A stretch of 64,000 nt of DNA from Pristionchus mayeri. Lineage: Eukaryota; Nematoda; Chromadorea; Rhabditida; Neodiplogasteridae. Below the pieces are notes generated by a model. The model saw only the letters and a list, made by a program, of their open reading frames with translations, searched no databases and had not been told where the DNA came from. The position numbers and the translations under genes were made by a program. Where the stretch lies: contig BTRK01000004.1 in NCBI GenBank assembly GCA_036245805.1, positions 12,214,001 through 12,278,000 on the forward strand, given 5' to 3'. Positions 1-11,218 of this stretch are shown here, one piece after another. Within the stretch, counting starts at the first letter, position 1. Every line of letters starts with the position of its first letter.

Positions 1-1212
1 ATTCTTGGAGTAGGCAATGCTTCCATCGGGCTTTTCCAATTGATTCACTTGAGTGTTTCCTATCTGCGATGATCGTAGAGCTCTTCGTGTACTATGCCCG
101 TATCGGACTGCTTCGCGCACTACCTCCAAGTGTCGCTTTCGCAGATCTTCTGCTATTGAGAATCGCAATAATTTACTTGTTTGGCAATATTGGATTCGAT
201 TCAGTACGTTGGCTCCGCTATCTCGCAAACGTCGCCTTCTTTCAAATAATTCCTCAGTATTCTTAGAGAACCTCGGGTCTCTTTGTCTCGGCATCATTGA
301 TTCGTTAGCCAATTCCCCCATCGCGATTGATAGTTTCTTATAAGAGGAAAACTCAGCTTTTGATTTCAAATGAATTTTGCTTTGAAACAATAGACGGTCA
401 AATTGCATTGGAGGACGAGGCTGTTTGTAATATCTTCTCGACTTGACTTCAATTTTCATTCGAGCCATAATTAATCGATGGTCTGTGGCAAAATTGAATC
501 GGCCAACAACACTGACGTCTTGAATTATTGGCTTATCACGAGATAGAATATAGTCTATTTGGTTTCTCGTTTGCATATTCGGAGACAACCATGTCCATTT
601 TCTTGATTCTCGCTTGTCGAATTGGGTGTTGTGCACGAATAGTTTGGATTCTGTGCAGAAGTCGAATAAGATCTGGCCTCTTTCATTGCGATCTCCTGAA
701 CCATGTCTTCCTACAAATCTTTCATCGTCCGATAGTCGTTTCCCAATCTTGGCGTTGAAGTCGCCGGTGACTACTACATGTCCCCTGCCTCCCCCAGGTA
801 GTCGAACACTACGGGAGGAAGAGTCCACGAGAGCACCTAACTCATTCAGAAGGCAATTGTATTCATCGTCAGAGTGGCTTGTTGTTGGGGCGTATACAGA
901 TATGACACGTAGGCCGAAAGAAGGAACATCGATAAACGACAGACGGTCGTTGACGGAGTGGAAGGTGACTTGAGGAGCGAGATGGCTGGCAACCAGGAAG
1001 CCGGTGCCATTGTGGGATCGGACTCCATATGCAACTAGCAGGTGACCAGAATTGGCTAGTGTGATGGAGGTTCGACCTGGCCTACGGACTTCCTGGAGCG
1101 CAATTACGTCGAAAGAGACTCCACTCACGCAATGTTCCAGTTCTGCCACTCGAGCATCCGACTTGAGAGTTCGTGCGTTTAGAGATCCGATGCGTAAGGT
1201 CGAAGATTGCAT
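1..1212 (-). mobile_element. RTE-like LINE, 5' part with AP-type endonuclease, runs off left edge
   Basis: The minus-strand frame whose ATG is at 1212 stays open to position 1. It encodes an apurinic-type (exonuclease-endonuclease-phosphatase) domain: LNART near residue 10, QEVRRP near 37, VTGDFNAK near 140, NQIDYIL near 190 and TDHRLI near 210, which supply the family's metal and catalytic residues. The remaining ~135 residues are the basic linker that precedes reverse transcriptase, which must lie off the window. The order matches the element at 43734-46349 but the sequence is clearly diverged, so this is another subfamily. The frame also continues upstream of 1212 without an early stop, so the true start may lie nearer 1330. 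No stop or frameshift is seen in the visible part. Confidence 0.85.
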
Positions 1213-1532
1213 CCGATGGACAGGCGAGACCCAGTGCGGTTGTCCAAGCTGACGACTGGGGACTCCCAAACGCGCACCAGAGAGGAGGCGATCAGAGTAC
1301 GACCACCCCTCGCGAGCGCACGAATGGAGAAAAACGTATATACCGGGGTGTAATTGTAAGTATGGTCATTGAATTCCCCGTGAAAAGTTACTCCTGGAAC
1401 CAAATTTTCGCTCGTAAATTCGCGATGCAATTATATTTCCCGAAATTCGGAAAAGGGAAGTATGGTGAATCAGTGAGTCGGAAATCTCGTGCATTTGCGA
1501 TTTCAACATTTTATCAATTAGGAAATGTTTTC

Positions 1533-2344
1533 AATACTGTACGTCAACTTTTTATGCATAATTAGAGTGTTCTCTTCAATAACATGACTTGCGACATCAA
1601 AAAATCATTTTTTCAACTTCACAATTTCTCAAATTTATACGTTTCAAATTCAATATTTCGAGCTCGCTTTACGCTCTAGCTGAAGCCATTCTGTAGCATG
1701 CCTCGAGTTCTGTGAAAATTGCTGGAACAGTCCTCCTCCAATATGTCGGAGCTGTAGTTATTGACGCCCGAATATGGGTCAGAAGTTTGCACGAAAATAT
1801 TTAAATTCATTTTTGGAGTTAATTTTGAGAATTCTGATTAGATATTGTTGTAAATAATATTTTCGTAATATGGTGCATAAACTTTTACACAAAAATGCAC
1901 ACCTCTCCCCCTTTCAAAATTTCCGAAATTTTCGATATTTGAAAATTTCGATTTTTGAAAAATTGTTCAAACGGTCACTTTTCCATACGTATATGATTCC
2001 TCAGGTTGCAATAATATTATTTACAGCGATATCTAATCAGAATTCTCAAAATTAACTCCCAAAATGATTTAAATGTTTTCGTCAAAGGCTTCTGACCCAT
2101 ATTCGGTCATCAATAACTACAGTCGCGACATATTGGAGGAGGACTGTTCCACCAATTTTCACACAACTCGAGGCATATTACAGATTGGCTTTAGCTAAAG
2201 CGTCAAGCGGACTCGAAATATTGAGTTTGATACGTATAAATTTGAGCAATTGTGAAGTGGAAAAAAATTATTTTTTGATGTCGTAAGTCATGCTTATTGA
2301 AGAGAACACTCTCTAATTATGGATAAAAAGTGGACGTACAGTAT
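1533..2344. repeat. Long palindrome (foldback element) of about 0.81 kb
   Basis: The left arm (about 1533-1868) returns as its reverse complement at about 2006-2344. Matching landmarks are GAGTGTTCTCTTCAATAA at 1566 against TTATTGAAGAGAACACTC near 2294, GGAGGAGGACTGTTCC-type sequence near 1733/2130, and GAGAATTCTGATTAGATAT near 1827/2030. Arms are about 330 bp with scattered mismatches around a ~140-bp AT-rich loop. No transposase is encoded. The outer ends read AATACTGTACGT...ACGTACAGTAT. I see no convincing target duplication. Confidence 0.85.
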
Positions 2345-2624
2345 GGAGGTTTGGATGCGCCGTTCAAAAATTACAAAAACCGACCGCTCAAGTTCAGCGC
2401 AGAATAAGAAATGAGGGGGTGAGAGATACGGCTTCCTAGGGTCGATTTTCGAAGTCTTCGCTAAAAGTTACCCCTTCAGGACCTACTCATTGCTGCAATC
2501 GTTGCTGCCTCTCTACTGTCGCTGATTTGCCTCAAGATAACCGACAAACGGAAAAATAACCGGCATTATTCATATGTATAGATGTTCCGTATAAATTAAT
2601 TTGACTGCAGTACAAAAACTCATT

Positions 2625-3095
2625 CATAAACGTCACAAATTCTGCTCTTCCATTCCTGTCTTCAATCATCTATGCAATTTTGATTGTACACGTTGTCACG
2701 AAGAGAAAACAAGCTAATTTTCAGGCGTTTTCAGATTTAACTTTTTTTCTTACAGGCGAATTTCGAACTTTCCCAAAATTCGATATACCGCGCAGCAGTA
2801 GTGGCAAGTTTTTATTTTGGACCAGATTGCTTGTCTCTGCTACCCTCATTTTTTAATGATTGCAGCTTTCTATTCAGTGCGGCATTATCGTCAGCATTCA
2901 CATGACTTCATGCATTGGTTTGCGTCAAATAGTTTTCCTTTCGTACCTTCAATCAATCAGGGTATTCGTACTTGCAATTCATTGATTCTTCGGACGCTGC
3001 TCGATACGTCTTTCATTTCGGATGGATTCTACTTCACGGTACTATGGTTTTGAGTGGATCCATGCGGGAATTCTTCAGGAACGCCCCCGTACGTG
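2625..3095 (+). pseudogene. Decayed 7TM chemoreceptor-like fragment
   Basis: Around 2625-2715 one frame gives a membrane segment with NSALPFLSSIIYAILIV followed by a basic KRKQ cytoplasmic boundary and an intron-like gap ending in TTTTTCTTACAG. The next exon-like stretch (2756-2890) reads YRAAVVASFYFG then meets a stop. A third segment near 3005-3085 reads FHFGWILLHGTMVLSGSMRE, like a TM7/C-terminus junction. The pieces are in different frames and broken by stops, so this looks like a pseudogene of a nematode serpentine receptor; the class cannot be assigned. The rest of 1350-3480 outside the palindrome shows nothing coding. Confidence 0.35.
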
Positions 3096-3499
3096 TACTT
3101 GCTCTTCAATCGCACAATTCGCCGTCGTTTTGTGCATGCTGCAATGCCCGTCCATCCCATTACCCGCACATCTGTCTGGAAAGCTCAGATGGCGCGCAAT
3201 TCAATACCAACACAAATGTAATGACAAATCTTTGGTCTTCTTCCGTATTATTTTTGGTGTGGTGCAAGACACTTTTGTTGTCAGCACATTCCAATACGTA
3301 TTTTCTAGTGTGACAATTTTACTAACGGAGTAGGTCTAGTCATACATAAAGGGGATACGAATCCTCTCTATTCTTTCAGTTCCTTTTGATCGATATTAGT
3401 GGGTGTTCGTACAGTGAGAAATGGTAAATTAGTGGGGTGGGTAGAGTTATCTTCAACTCCGCATTCACAACTAAACCGACTATTCCAATTTCATTACAT

Positions 3500-3675
3500 A
3501 TTTATTTATTTTTATTTTATTTATTTATCACATCAGGCAGTAGTGCTCAGGTGAGGATGGGGCCATATTCTTCATAGGCTGCGCTCCACCAATGGGGTCC
3601 TATGGCTCTTCTGAGGTCATCACGCCATCGAGTCTTGGGATGGCCTTGAGGGCGTGCACGATTGTAGGGCGTCCA
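3500..3675 (-). mobile_element. LINE 3' end fragment
   Basis: On the minus strand the segment encodes TRWRDDLRRAIGPHWWSA followed by a stop, then a TAAATAAA-type tail. The same C-terminal motif (RWRDDLRRTIGPHWWSA) closes the LINE at 43.7-46.5 kb. This is therefore a severely 5'-truncated copy of an RTE-like LINE inserted just 3' of the glucuronosyltransferase gene. The A/T-rich simple repeat at 3500-3530 is its tail. Confidence 0.75.
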
Positions 3676-3747
3676 TTTAAAAGGCTTTGAAAATGTACTT
3701 TTGATTGTTATAATCTGATTGCTACAAACCTAATATCATGTATGACA

Positions 3748-6700
3748 TTAACAATAAACATTCAATAAAATACAAGTGTTCCATTCCGATTTCTTCTTCG
3801 ACTCGAGAAGAAGGTGATGCGTCAACATTTCGAGTGTCTTGAGCACAAATGTAATGAATACTATCCCAATGACGAGAGCGGCAATCATGATGTCCTGAAA
3901 AGAATCCGATTCCAAAGTAGCAGACAAAATCACAAACGATATTGTGGTACTCGATCCAGTTTATGTCGTGAGACTGTGGTCGAAGTGCCTTCGATGGATC
4001 GAATTCAGCCGCGAATTCCGTGTATTTGATCAGCTTTTCTCTGGCAGTAAGTGACTGCTTCTAAAGCATCGACGAGACTCGACGAGCGTTCTCGCGAGAA
4101 TTCGTGTTTGTTATTTATCACCGAAACATCGTTGTGACAACAATTTGGTTCTAGGCGTGCAAAACATCTCTCGTTTGTCAGTGTTCTCGCCTTCTTTGAC
4201 CGACGAGAAAGCATTGCGAATTGAGAGATCGAGAAATGTTTGGACATCCAGATTTGGAGCACACCGTACATTTAAATTTACTCTATTCACCTTTTACCGT
4301 CCAAAACCTCTTTGACTGCAGCAGGAAATGCCGTAGGATCATGCAACTCGGACTTCTCAAGCACATGAATATGCAATATTTAGCTTTTATAATCGCGCCA
4401 TGGTGAAATTCATTTCTTTCCGACCCACCTTTCCCAACCCATTGTGCTCCATCATCGCAGCATTTCTTGGCTGATCACCAAATATCGGAACGAAAATGCC
4501 CGGAACTCCACAAAGAGCCGTTTCTTGAGTGGATCCCATTCCTCCATGAGTGATGAAAGCAGACATATTTGGAGCTTAAAATATATTTTCAAGTGAAATA
4601 CTCACGAATTGCTACCGAGTAAGTCCACCTGGGGCATCCAGGTTGTGAGGTGGAGATTGGGAATCTGATACAGACAATTTGAAGAAACAGAAAGCACAGT
4701 GTGGCAAACCTTTGATGCAATTTCTTTCGTAAAATTATCTTTTACTTCGTATTCCCAGATGAACGTGGTATCCGGAAGGGATTTCACTGCCTGCTTGTTA
4801 CGAATATGTAATGGCAAGTGGAAGTTAAGGGATACAACGATTGAATTTTTAATTTTCATCGGGAAGTTTGAAGATTTAGCTATGGATCCGAACGAGAGGA
4901 GTACATTTCGATGGCGCTTCGAAAGAATCTTCTCCCAATCCTAAAAGGAATTAATTTATTTCTGAACTATCTCGAATTCTTTTTTCTCACCAACCTCGTT
5001 CAACTTCTTTGGCGAAGTATTAGGTTGTAACATAAGTTTTGTCGCATTTCGGAGGTTCACAATATTTCCATGAAGGATACTTCTCAAACATTATCAATGC
5101 CTGACCTCCTAGTATATATTTGGGGTGTTCATGCACATTCAAACCATAGGGTAGAGCTGAACTGCGCACGCTGGCTATGCGAAAAATATTAATATGAACT
5201 GATTTAAATTTGGTGCAGATTTTTTTAATTCGTTTGATCAGGTGCTAGTTCGCAGAGATGAATAATGAACCAAACTTCTACAGCATGGTGATATACCCCG
5301 TCAATGCTCTTTCAGAATATACGCCAGATATGGTGCTATGTTGAGCGGAATCAAAGATATACTTCACTGAGTGTAAGGTTAGCCGCTGATTCGTAGCCAA
5401 CTTGACCAACTCTTCTGAATCCAGAATTGCAACAACAATGACTAACATAAGTGTGTTCCAATTACCACTCATGGAGGTATAATTTATCATTAAACAATTG
5501 AGAGAAAGAACACTCCACTTGTGGGAAATTTGAATTTTTATTAATTGAATTCGCGCACAATTTTACCAAAATATGCAAGTTTAGGTGTTTCGAAATAAAG
5601 ATTGTCATTCAAAAGCTATTTATTTCCAAACTTATCCCAAGTAGATACTAGTAAGGGAAGGGTTTATGGTTAGGATGGACACAACAAATCAGATATTGAA
5701 CATGTGTGCGAGGTAGGAATATGAACAAAGTGCCGATTTCATTAGTTTAATTTACATACCATCGTTCTGAATGGAGCCACTTATCTCAACAGAACCCAAT
5801 CTACCCCAAACTTTGTCTGCATACTGAACACTTTGGATGAACTATATTCCACCACTATTTGGATCTGGATATCTATTGAGAAGAAAATTCGGCTTGCGAA
5901 AGTTTTCGCGACCGTCACCAACCATCCACATTATACAAACTCGTCTACATTTCTAGAACGATTTTCGTTTGTCATTATCCGTGAGTGGTTCAAAATTATG
6001 CACATATGTAGTACTTTACGCAAATCACACAAAATCGGCATAATTTATCCTTTTCAAGAAGAGCTGATGCGTGAAAATGATTTGTAATCCTTATCTCAGT
6101 ACAACTTTGTCTGACTAATGTGCCTCCTCAACTGCCTTGACAGGAATGAAGTAAAGCGCGTAAGAAAGAGTACGAAGGCCCTCACTGATGATGAATAACG
6201 AAATTGAGATTAAATTAATTCGAAGAATTTCTGAGGTTAAAATGCATAAGAGATTGGACGCGACAAAACTTATGTTACAACCTGATAGCTACAAGTCCAC
6301 CAATGGGAATCACCTGGTAAATAAGTTGTCCAATCACTAGTCTTCAATAGAACTGATCACCTTGCTAATAGTGGGAACAGCGTAATCGATAAGCGGTTCC
6401 ACGTTCGTAAAGATGAAGGCGGAATTTGAAGAAATTTCCTGAGGGTTTACAATTATTTCACAGTGATTACGGGTTGCAAACGTACCGTCATAGTTGGGAC
6501 GTTTTGCCCAAACTTCTCCTTGTAGAGGGCATGAATCTGAATGAAAAACGATAAATAGGGAAGCTATTTTCGCCAACCGAAGATCGCATCTGACTGAATA
6601 TTAATCGACCGTGCAAGTCTTCGTATATGTTGACGAGGCGATCCCACATCGAATGCACGTCCATTCTCGCGGCTACAGCGAAGAATTTTACAAAGAAAAT

Positions 6701-7689
6701 ATCTAATTATAAAGCAAATTATCCAACCTGGAGCATAACTAAGGGCGGTTGGAATTCCGAACTCTTCCAGCTGTGGTCCGAACGGATTTGCACAAGCGAC
6801 CGAAATCAGAGAGCGAGGCTTGATCACTTCGACGAGACCGGAATTTATTGGAATATTTCCCCATGTATTTTCGAAAATACAATAAAATATTAAAATATAC
6901 TAAGGCCTCACCAACTCCGCACATGTCAAAGTTTTCAGTGAAGAAAACATTGTATTTATCCGCCTCGAAAGTAATTACTGTTTAGATGGCACATTTAGAA
7001 CCTACAGTTAAATTGGCGATCAAGTCCGGTTGATAAAGCAGCGCTCGACACTGCGTTGCGAACACACCGCTGAATATCTTTCCCATCTGAAATACTCATA
7101 TTTCCGCGCTTTATGTGATGCGACCAACCGAGTACGCGCCAATCGGATCGAATCGACTCGAATTTTAGCGCCATGTTTCGCTGCATGTTCTTCCATTGCT
7201 CGGACGTCGCCGGACTCTTAAAGCGAATCAAAAGCATTCAAACACTTAAAAATATGCCTAACATTTGGAGGATCGACGACGAAAATTTTAAAAAAAGACA
7301 CAATCACCAACTAACCTGCTGCACTCTGATGATCTTGGATAGTTTCGTGCCATCGGCCAAATCGGGATCAATCACAGAAACAATCGTCGACTGCAAGTAT
7401 GTTTTCGGTTAAGATCGCCTGGAAGACAGAGTTCGATATATTGACCTTCGTTTCTTAATTTTACATAATCTTTAGACTGGTGAGAATGGAGTTACGCAGG
7501 CCGGGTTATCGAATGCTACTGCAAGATAATAGAAGAGGAACGCACGACATCATGGCCCGTTTCATTGAGAATATCCGCTATTCTCCCCATGAAATTTGAA
7601 TGCGAATGGCCAAATTTTGGGCTGTACACTAAGATCTTGTAGGAATCAGCGGCAACGAGCGCCATTAGTAGAAGTACCAGAAAGCACAT
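3748..7689 (-). CDS. UDP-glucuronosyltransferase, multi-exon, interrupted by a mariner-like element
   Basis: Family knowledge: transfers glucuronate or glucose from UDP-sugars to lipophilic substrates in the ER lumen (xenobiotic detoxification). Start at 7689 gives a signal peptide (MCFLVLLLMALVAADSYK) and the N-terminal KFGHSHSNFMGRIAD motif. Later exons give FFTENFDMCGVG (~6940), KPRSLISVACANPFGPQLEE (~6800), MDVHSMWDRLVNIY (~6640), IFTNVEPLIDYAVP (~6400), VIPIGGLVA (~6300), LLSFGSIAKSS (~4890), the UDP-sugar signature HGGMGSTQETALCGVP with FGDQPRNAAM (~4480-4540), HDPTAFPAAVKEVL (~4320), and near 4030-3950 LIKYTEFAAEFDPSKALRP and INWIEYHNI. The last exon encodes the ER membrane helix (DIMIAALVIGIVFITF) and a KKK tail. 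Introns are ~45 bp. The exon 1/2 junction near 7400-7560 cannot be joined cleanly in frame, and the coding exon near 5019/6286 is split by an inserted element, so this allele may be non-functional. Confidence 0.88.
5020..6285. mobile_element. Mariner-like non-autonomous element (1266 bp) inside the glucuronosyltransferase exon
   Basis: The two ends are 26-bp inverted repeats: TTAGGTTGTAACATAAGTTT at 5020 and its complement ending at 6285, with the first two bases T[T/C]. Both sides carry TA (5018-5019 and 6286-6287). The TTAGGTTG end matches the intact mariner at 28877. No transposase motifs are recognisable inside. Joining the flanks at one TA restores an open UGT frame (LVA|TSPKKLNE), which places the insertion in coding sequence rather than in an intron. 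Confidence 0.8.
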
Positions 7690-10058
7690 TCTGAAGATAA
7701 AACATGACGATCAAAAGGTTCGCGAAAATAAGAAAGGCATTGAGTAACCGGGAATAAATATCCAAGGTTGTGTTCTCTACCCTTTTTCGAGCACATAAAG
7801 GGACCAAAATGCGAATGCTGAGTACTGAGTGTAACCAGAAGTTGCACTGGACACACTGTGCGCATTCAATGGTGCCAATACTTAGTGGTGTTCATCTGTG
7901 CACGAAAACAACTATGAATCGCAGCGGCACGTATTGCATACTTGGCATATTGCAATTGGAAATGTGCCGCATCATTAGGGGGAATCGGGCAAAATACACA
8001 TTCTAATAGTATTCGCTCATAAATGACTGATTCGTGAAGTTGCATAACGAAATTTCCTGATTCGTCAAGCTATAGCCGCCAAATCTGTGCAAAGAACTAT
8101 ATGTTTGAGGTCGACATTTTTTGTGATTTTTTTTTATTTTTTTTAAAGTTTTTTTTTAAAGTTATTTGAGCGGTGGTTAAGCCATGTAAACGAAGAGGCG
8201 TTCCGTGAAGAGTAGCTGCAGTAGTTTGCCATCAATTTCGAAGATTGTCTTGGAGAAGCGGTGTAACCTGTAAAGCGTTATCTATTCCAATCGAAATGAA
8301 AGCCGAATACTAACTAACGAAGTCACGTACGAACACATGCAACACTTATAATTGAAATGCGCAAAGGACAAGGAAATATCTCCATTCTGATTCATTGAAC
8401 AAAGCGAGATCAGATGTCTCTCTCAAAGCAGTTGCGTGCTACGTCCCTTCTCGGGGGAGGTCAAATCTAGCCACTTCTCTCCCTCGCCCTTTCTTTCGCT
8501 CCCACGCTCTTCACTTCAACTACGGCAGACCTCCTCGACGAAGACCTGCGGAAGAGCAGTACCCCATTCCCCCCCCCCCTCTACCTGCCCTTCTTCCCTT
8601 CTTCTCCCCATCCTTTCTATGGGAGGGATGCATTATCACGGAATGATATAGATGAAAAGGAGAGAAACCAATGAACAAGGCAAAGACGCACGTCGCCTCT
8701 ATCTGACTCTCCCCATCTAATGCAGTTCTACGTGCAAATAGAGGCCAACGTCGTGAATGGAGTGTGAAAGCGTTGATGAGAAAAGAGGACTGCGGAAAGT
8801 AGATGATATCACGCTACCACAGCACGAGATTAATTTTTAACTTCAACGTTCGAGATTTGATATTGTTCAGGGCTATGCCAATCTACTTTTTCCGTTCTCC
8901 GTTCTTTATTCTCCATTCTAGAGCTCGTAATGGGCTATCTTCCCCGACCCAGTTTGGGGAATCCTCTCCCGTCAACTTGGGCAATACGGAGAGTATCGCC
9001 TACTTGGTACACTTCAAGAGGTGGAGTTCGGACGGATTCCCATAGTGACGAGTGATCTACCGTCAAGGAAAGCCCCGCTCAAAACTGCGTTGTGAGTTCC
9101 TAACAGGCGCAAGTCAGATATTCGGCGGCATGATGATCTACTTCAATGCTCAACTGAGATCCACCACGATTGTCCCTACAGTTGACCAGAGAAGCCTAAC
9201 GACGCTCTGAGACCGAAGATCCCAATCGCCTCCACACCGAAGTTCCTGCGCTCCGATGTTCAGTTTCGTCAGATTCTGATCAACAATTGATTTGTGAACT
9301 ATGCCGAGTATTCGATCGAATTCCTTCTCAAACGCAAAGGGACCGATAGTTCTCAATTAGAGATAAGGATGAGTGCAAGAGGGGAACAGGAAGAGGCAGG
9401 TTTCCTGAGTTGATCTTGCGTCTCTTTCATTTTCCCTTTCTTCTCCCATCTCTTCCCTTTTATAGAGTGTGAAGAGTGCGGAGGGACAGAGAAATAGAGA
9501 TATAGACCCTATCTCCCCACATTATCCCGAAGGAAATTAGCAAAGGCTGAGACGGAAGATCAAAGTCGAATGAAATGTCGTCATTTTGAGAAAAAAAGGG
9601 GTTCCCAAATTTTATATATTTTCGAGGCTGAAATTAAGAGCTCGGCTAAAAAACTCAACTGAGAATACCCAACAGAATGAGATGCAATATGAAGCTCTCG
9701 CCACATGTTTAAAACAATCTTGCAATCACGAAACCAACACCAATCTGGCTTGAAGCATTGCGTGAACAATATCGTATCACGCCAAAACTTGTACGTGCGC
9801 CAATCAAAGACCAATCAAGGATTTTGGCAACCAAAGATAATCGATATATTAGCCGCTTGCACGTAGAGCGCGAATGTTCCGTCGACTTTCACTCTCTTTC
9901 CTTCTTGAACAAATCATCTTTCACTTTCCCTTAATGAAGCAAGGGAGGCATTTTCACTTGATCAAGCCCTGGAGGTTCGCAAAAACGTGTCTTTTTGCCA
10001 TTCTCTATGAGTATAAGACGAGGGGGCGGGTGGCAGATAGCCCTTGCCCATCACCGGG
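7690..10058. other. Intergenic region with no supportable gene
   Basis: I found no exon chain here on either strand. The stretch holds a T-rich run at 8120-8160, pyrimidine-rich sequence with a C run near 8575, and purine/pyrimidine-rich tracts at 8400-8650 and 9370-9500. Short open frames in this region lack recognisable motifs. A TATA-like GAGTATAAGACG at 10008-10019, about 50 bp before the ATG at 10059, may be the core promoter of the next gene. Confidence 0.5.
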
Positions 10059-11200
10059 ATGATTGCAGCTATCTGGCTTCTCTCCCTACTACAACTCTCG
10101 CAAGGATGCATGAAGACACACACCGATCCACCTCGTGAGATATATTGAACCCTAAGGAAATATGCGCAGTTTCAAGAATAGTGTTGCTAATGATAATGAA
10201 TGCTGCATCAGCTTGCTCTACCTGCGCCCAAACCCTGGCTAACACCAATCTGGCGGAGGGTCAATGTGATGTGCACCGAACCTGCGTCTCCTGCACCACC
10301 ACTCAGGTCCGACATTGGCCTACTGCATTTCCGTTGACCCATACATTTCATTGTTCTTCCCTGTGACAATGACGTTGTTTTAAGCGAAGTCGCTGGAAAT
10401 GTCTCTGGGCAGTGATAGAGTAGGGGAAAGTGGTAGTGGCCCTCTTCCCATCTCTCGCTGTCCAGGGACATGCTCAGCGACATCAATTAGTACCACCGGC
10501 GCATGTCGGGTCGAGCAATGCTTATTGGACCACACATACTATGTCCTCCTTTAGGTGACCTACTCCCGGAAAGGGGAGCAGTGTCTGACTGCATCTATCA
10601 CTTGCTCTTCGCCTTCTACTAATCCCAAGTTGAGATTAGTGAAATCAGACAACTCCTACGAGGACATCGACTACACGGGACAGATGAGGTTAGTTTCATT
10701 GCATTTCCTCTCTCAACATGGCCCAGAAAAGCCGTATTTAGTAGCAACGAATCACGGAGTCTCACATTTTACTCTTCAGCGGCTTTTCGTGTACTGGCGC
10801 TTATTGGAAATACAAAGCGATTTCAAACATCAAGAAGGCGATCTGCTTTGGAAGTACAGGGGTATACGGCGATTTCCATTATTACTTCGCTCAATTTCAG
10901 GAGCTGAGGGTTTCCAAGAGTCGCCAATCAAGCTGACCACATCGAGTGCAGCCCACACTCCGCTGTACGATGAGAGCCAATTTCGCGTCAATTACGGGCC
11001 GGGAGTCATCGATCACATCGAACTTGAAAGGGTGAGATTTCAGATTTTCTGGAGGATGCTCATTAAGCGCATTAGCACAGTCCACGGCTTAGTTGTGATG
11101 AATTTGCATATAATTTCCGAAAAGATTCCAAACATGACGATTTCAGGGGCCAGGCGGCTTTCATGCTACTGTCAAATCGGGTGCTTCTACTTGTAAGTGA
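10059..11200 (+). CDS. Secreted cysteine-rich protein, nematode C6-like
   Basis: ATG 10059 opens exon 1 with a signal peptide (MIAAIWLLSLLQLSQGC), donor GTGAGA at 10135. Exon 2 (about 10210-10303) continues in frame with PCSTCAQTL, CDVHRTCVSCTTTQ. Exon 3 starts after CTCCTTTAG at about 10556 with VTYSRKGEQCLTASITCSS and ends near 10687. The final exon (11147-11200) reads GPGGFHATVKSGASTCK and stops at 11198. The CxxC...C...SC...C...ITC spacing resembles nematode C6-domain secreted proteins; the function of that family is not established. A middle exon (about 10955-11028) is needed to join exons 3 and the last, but its acceptor is uncertain because the obvious TTTCAG at 10897 leads to a stop. 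Confidence 0.55.
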
Positions 11201-11218
11201 TTTTATAGTTGGCACAAT

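Noticed and set aside
8395..8651. Proline/serine-rich open frame
   Set aside because: Low-complexity pyrimidine tract; no splice sites or homologous motif.
10555..11196. 213-codon frame read as one protein
   Set aside because: It runs through at least two introns with clear donors and acceptors; only the first ~44 residues are an exon of the C6-like gene.
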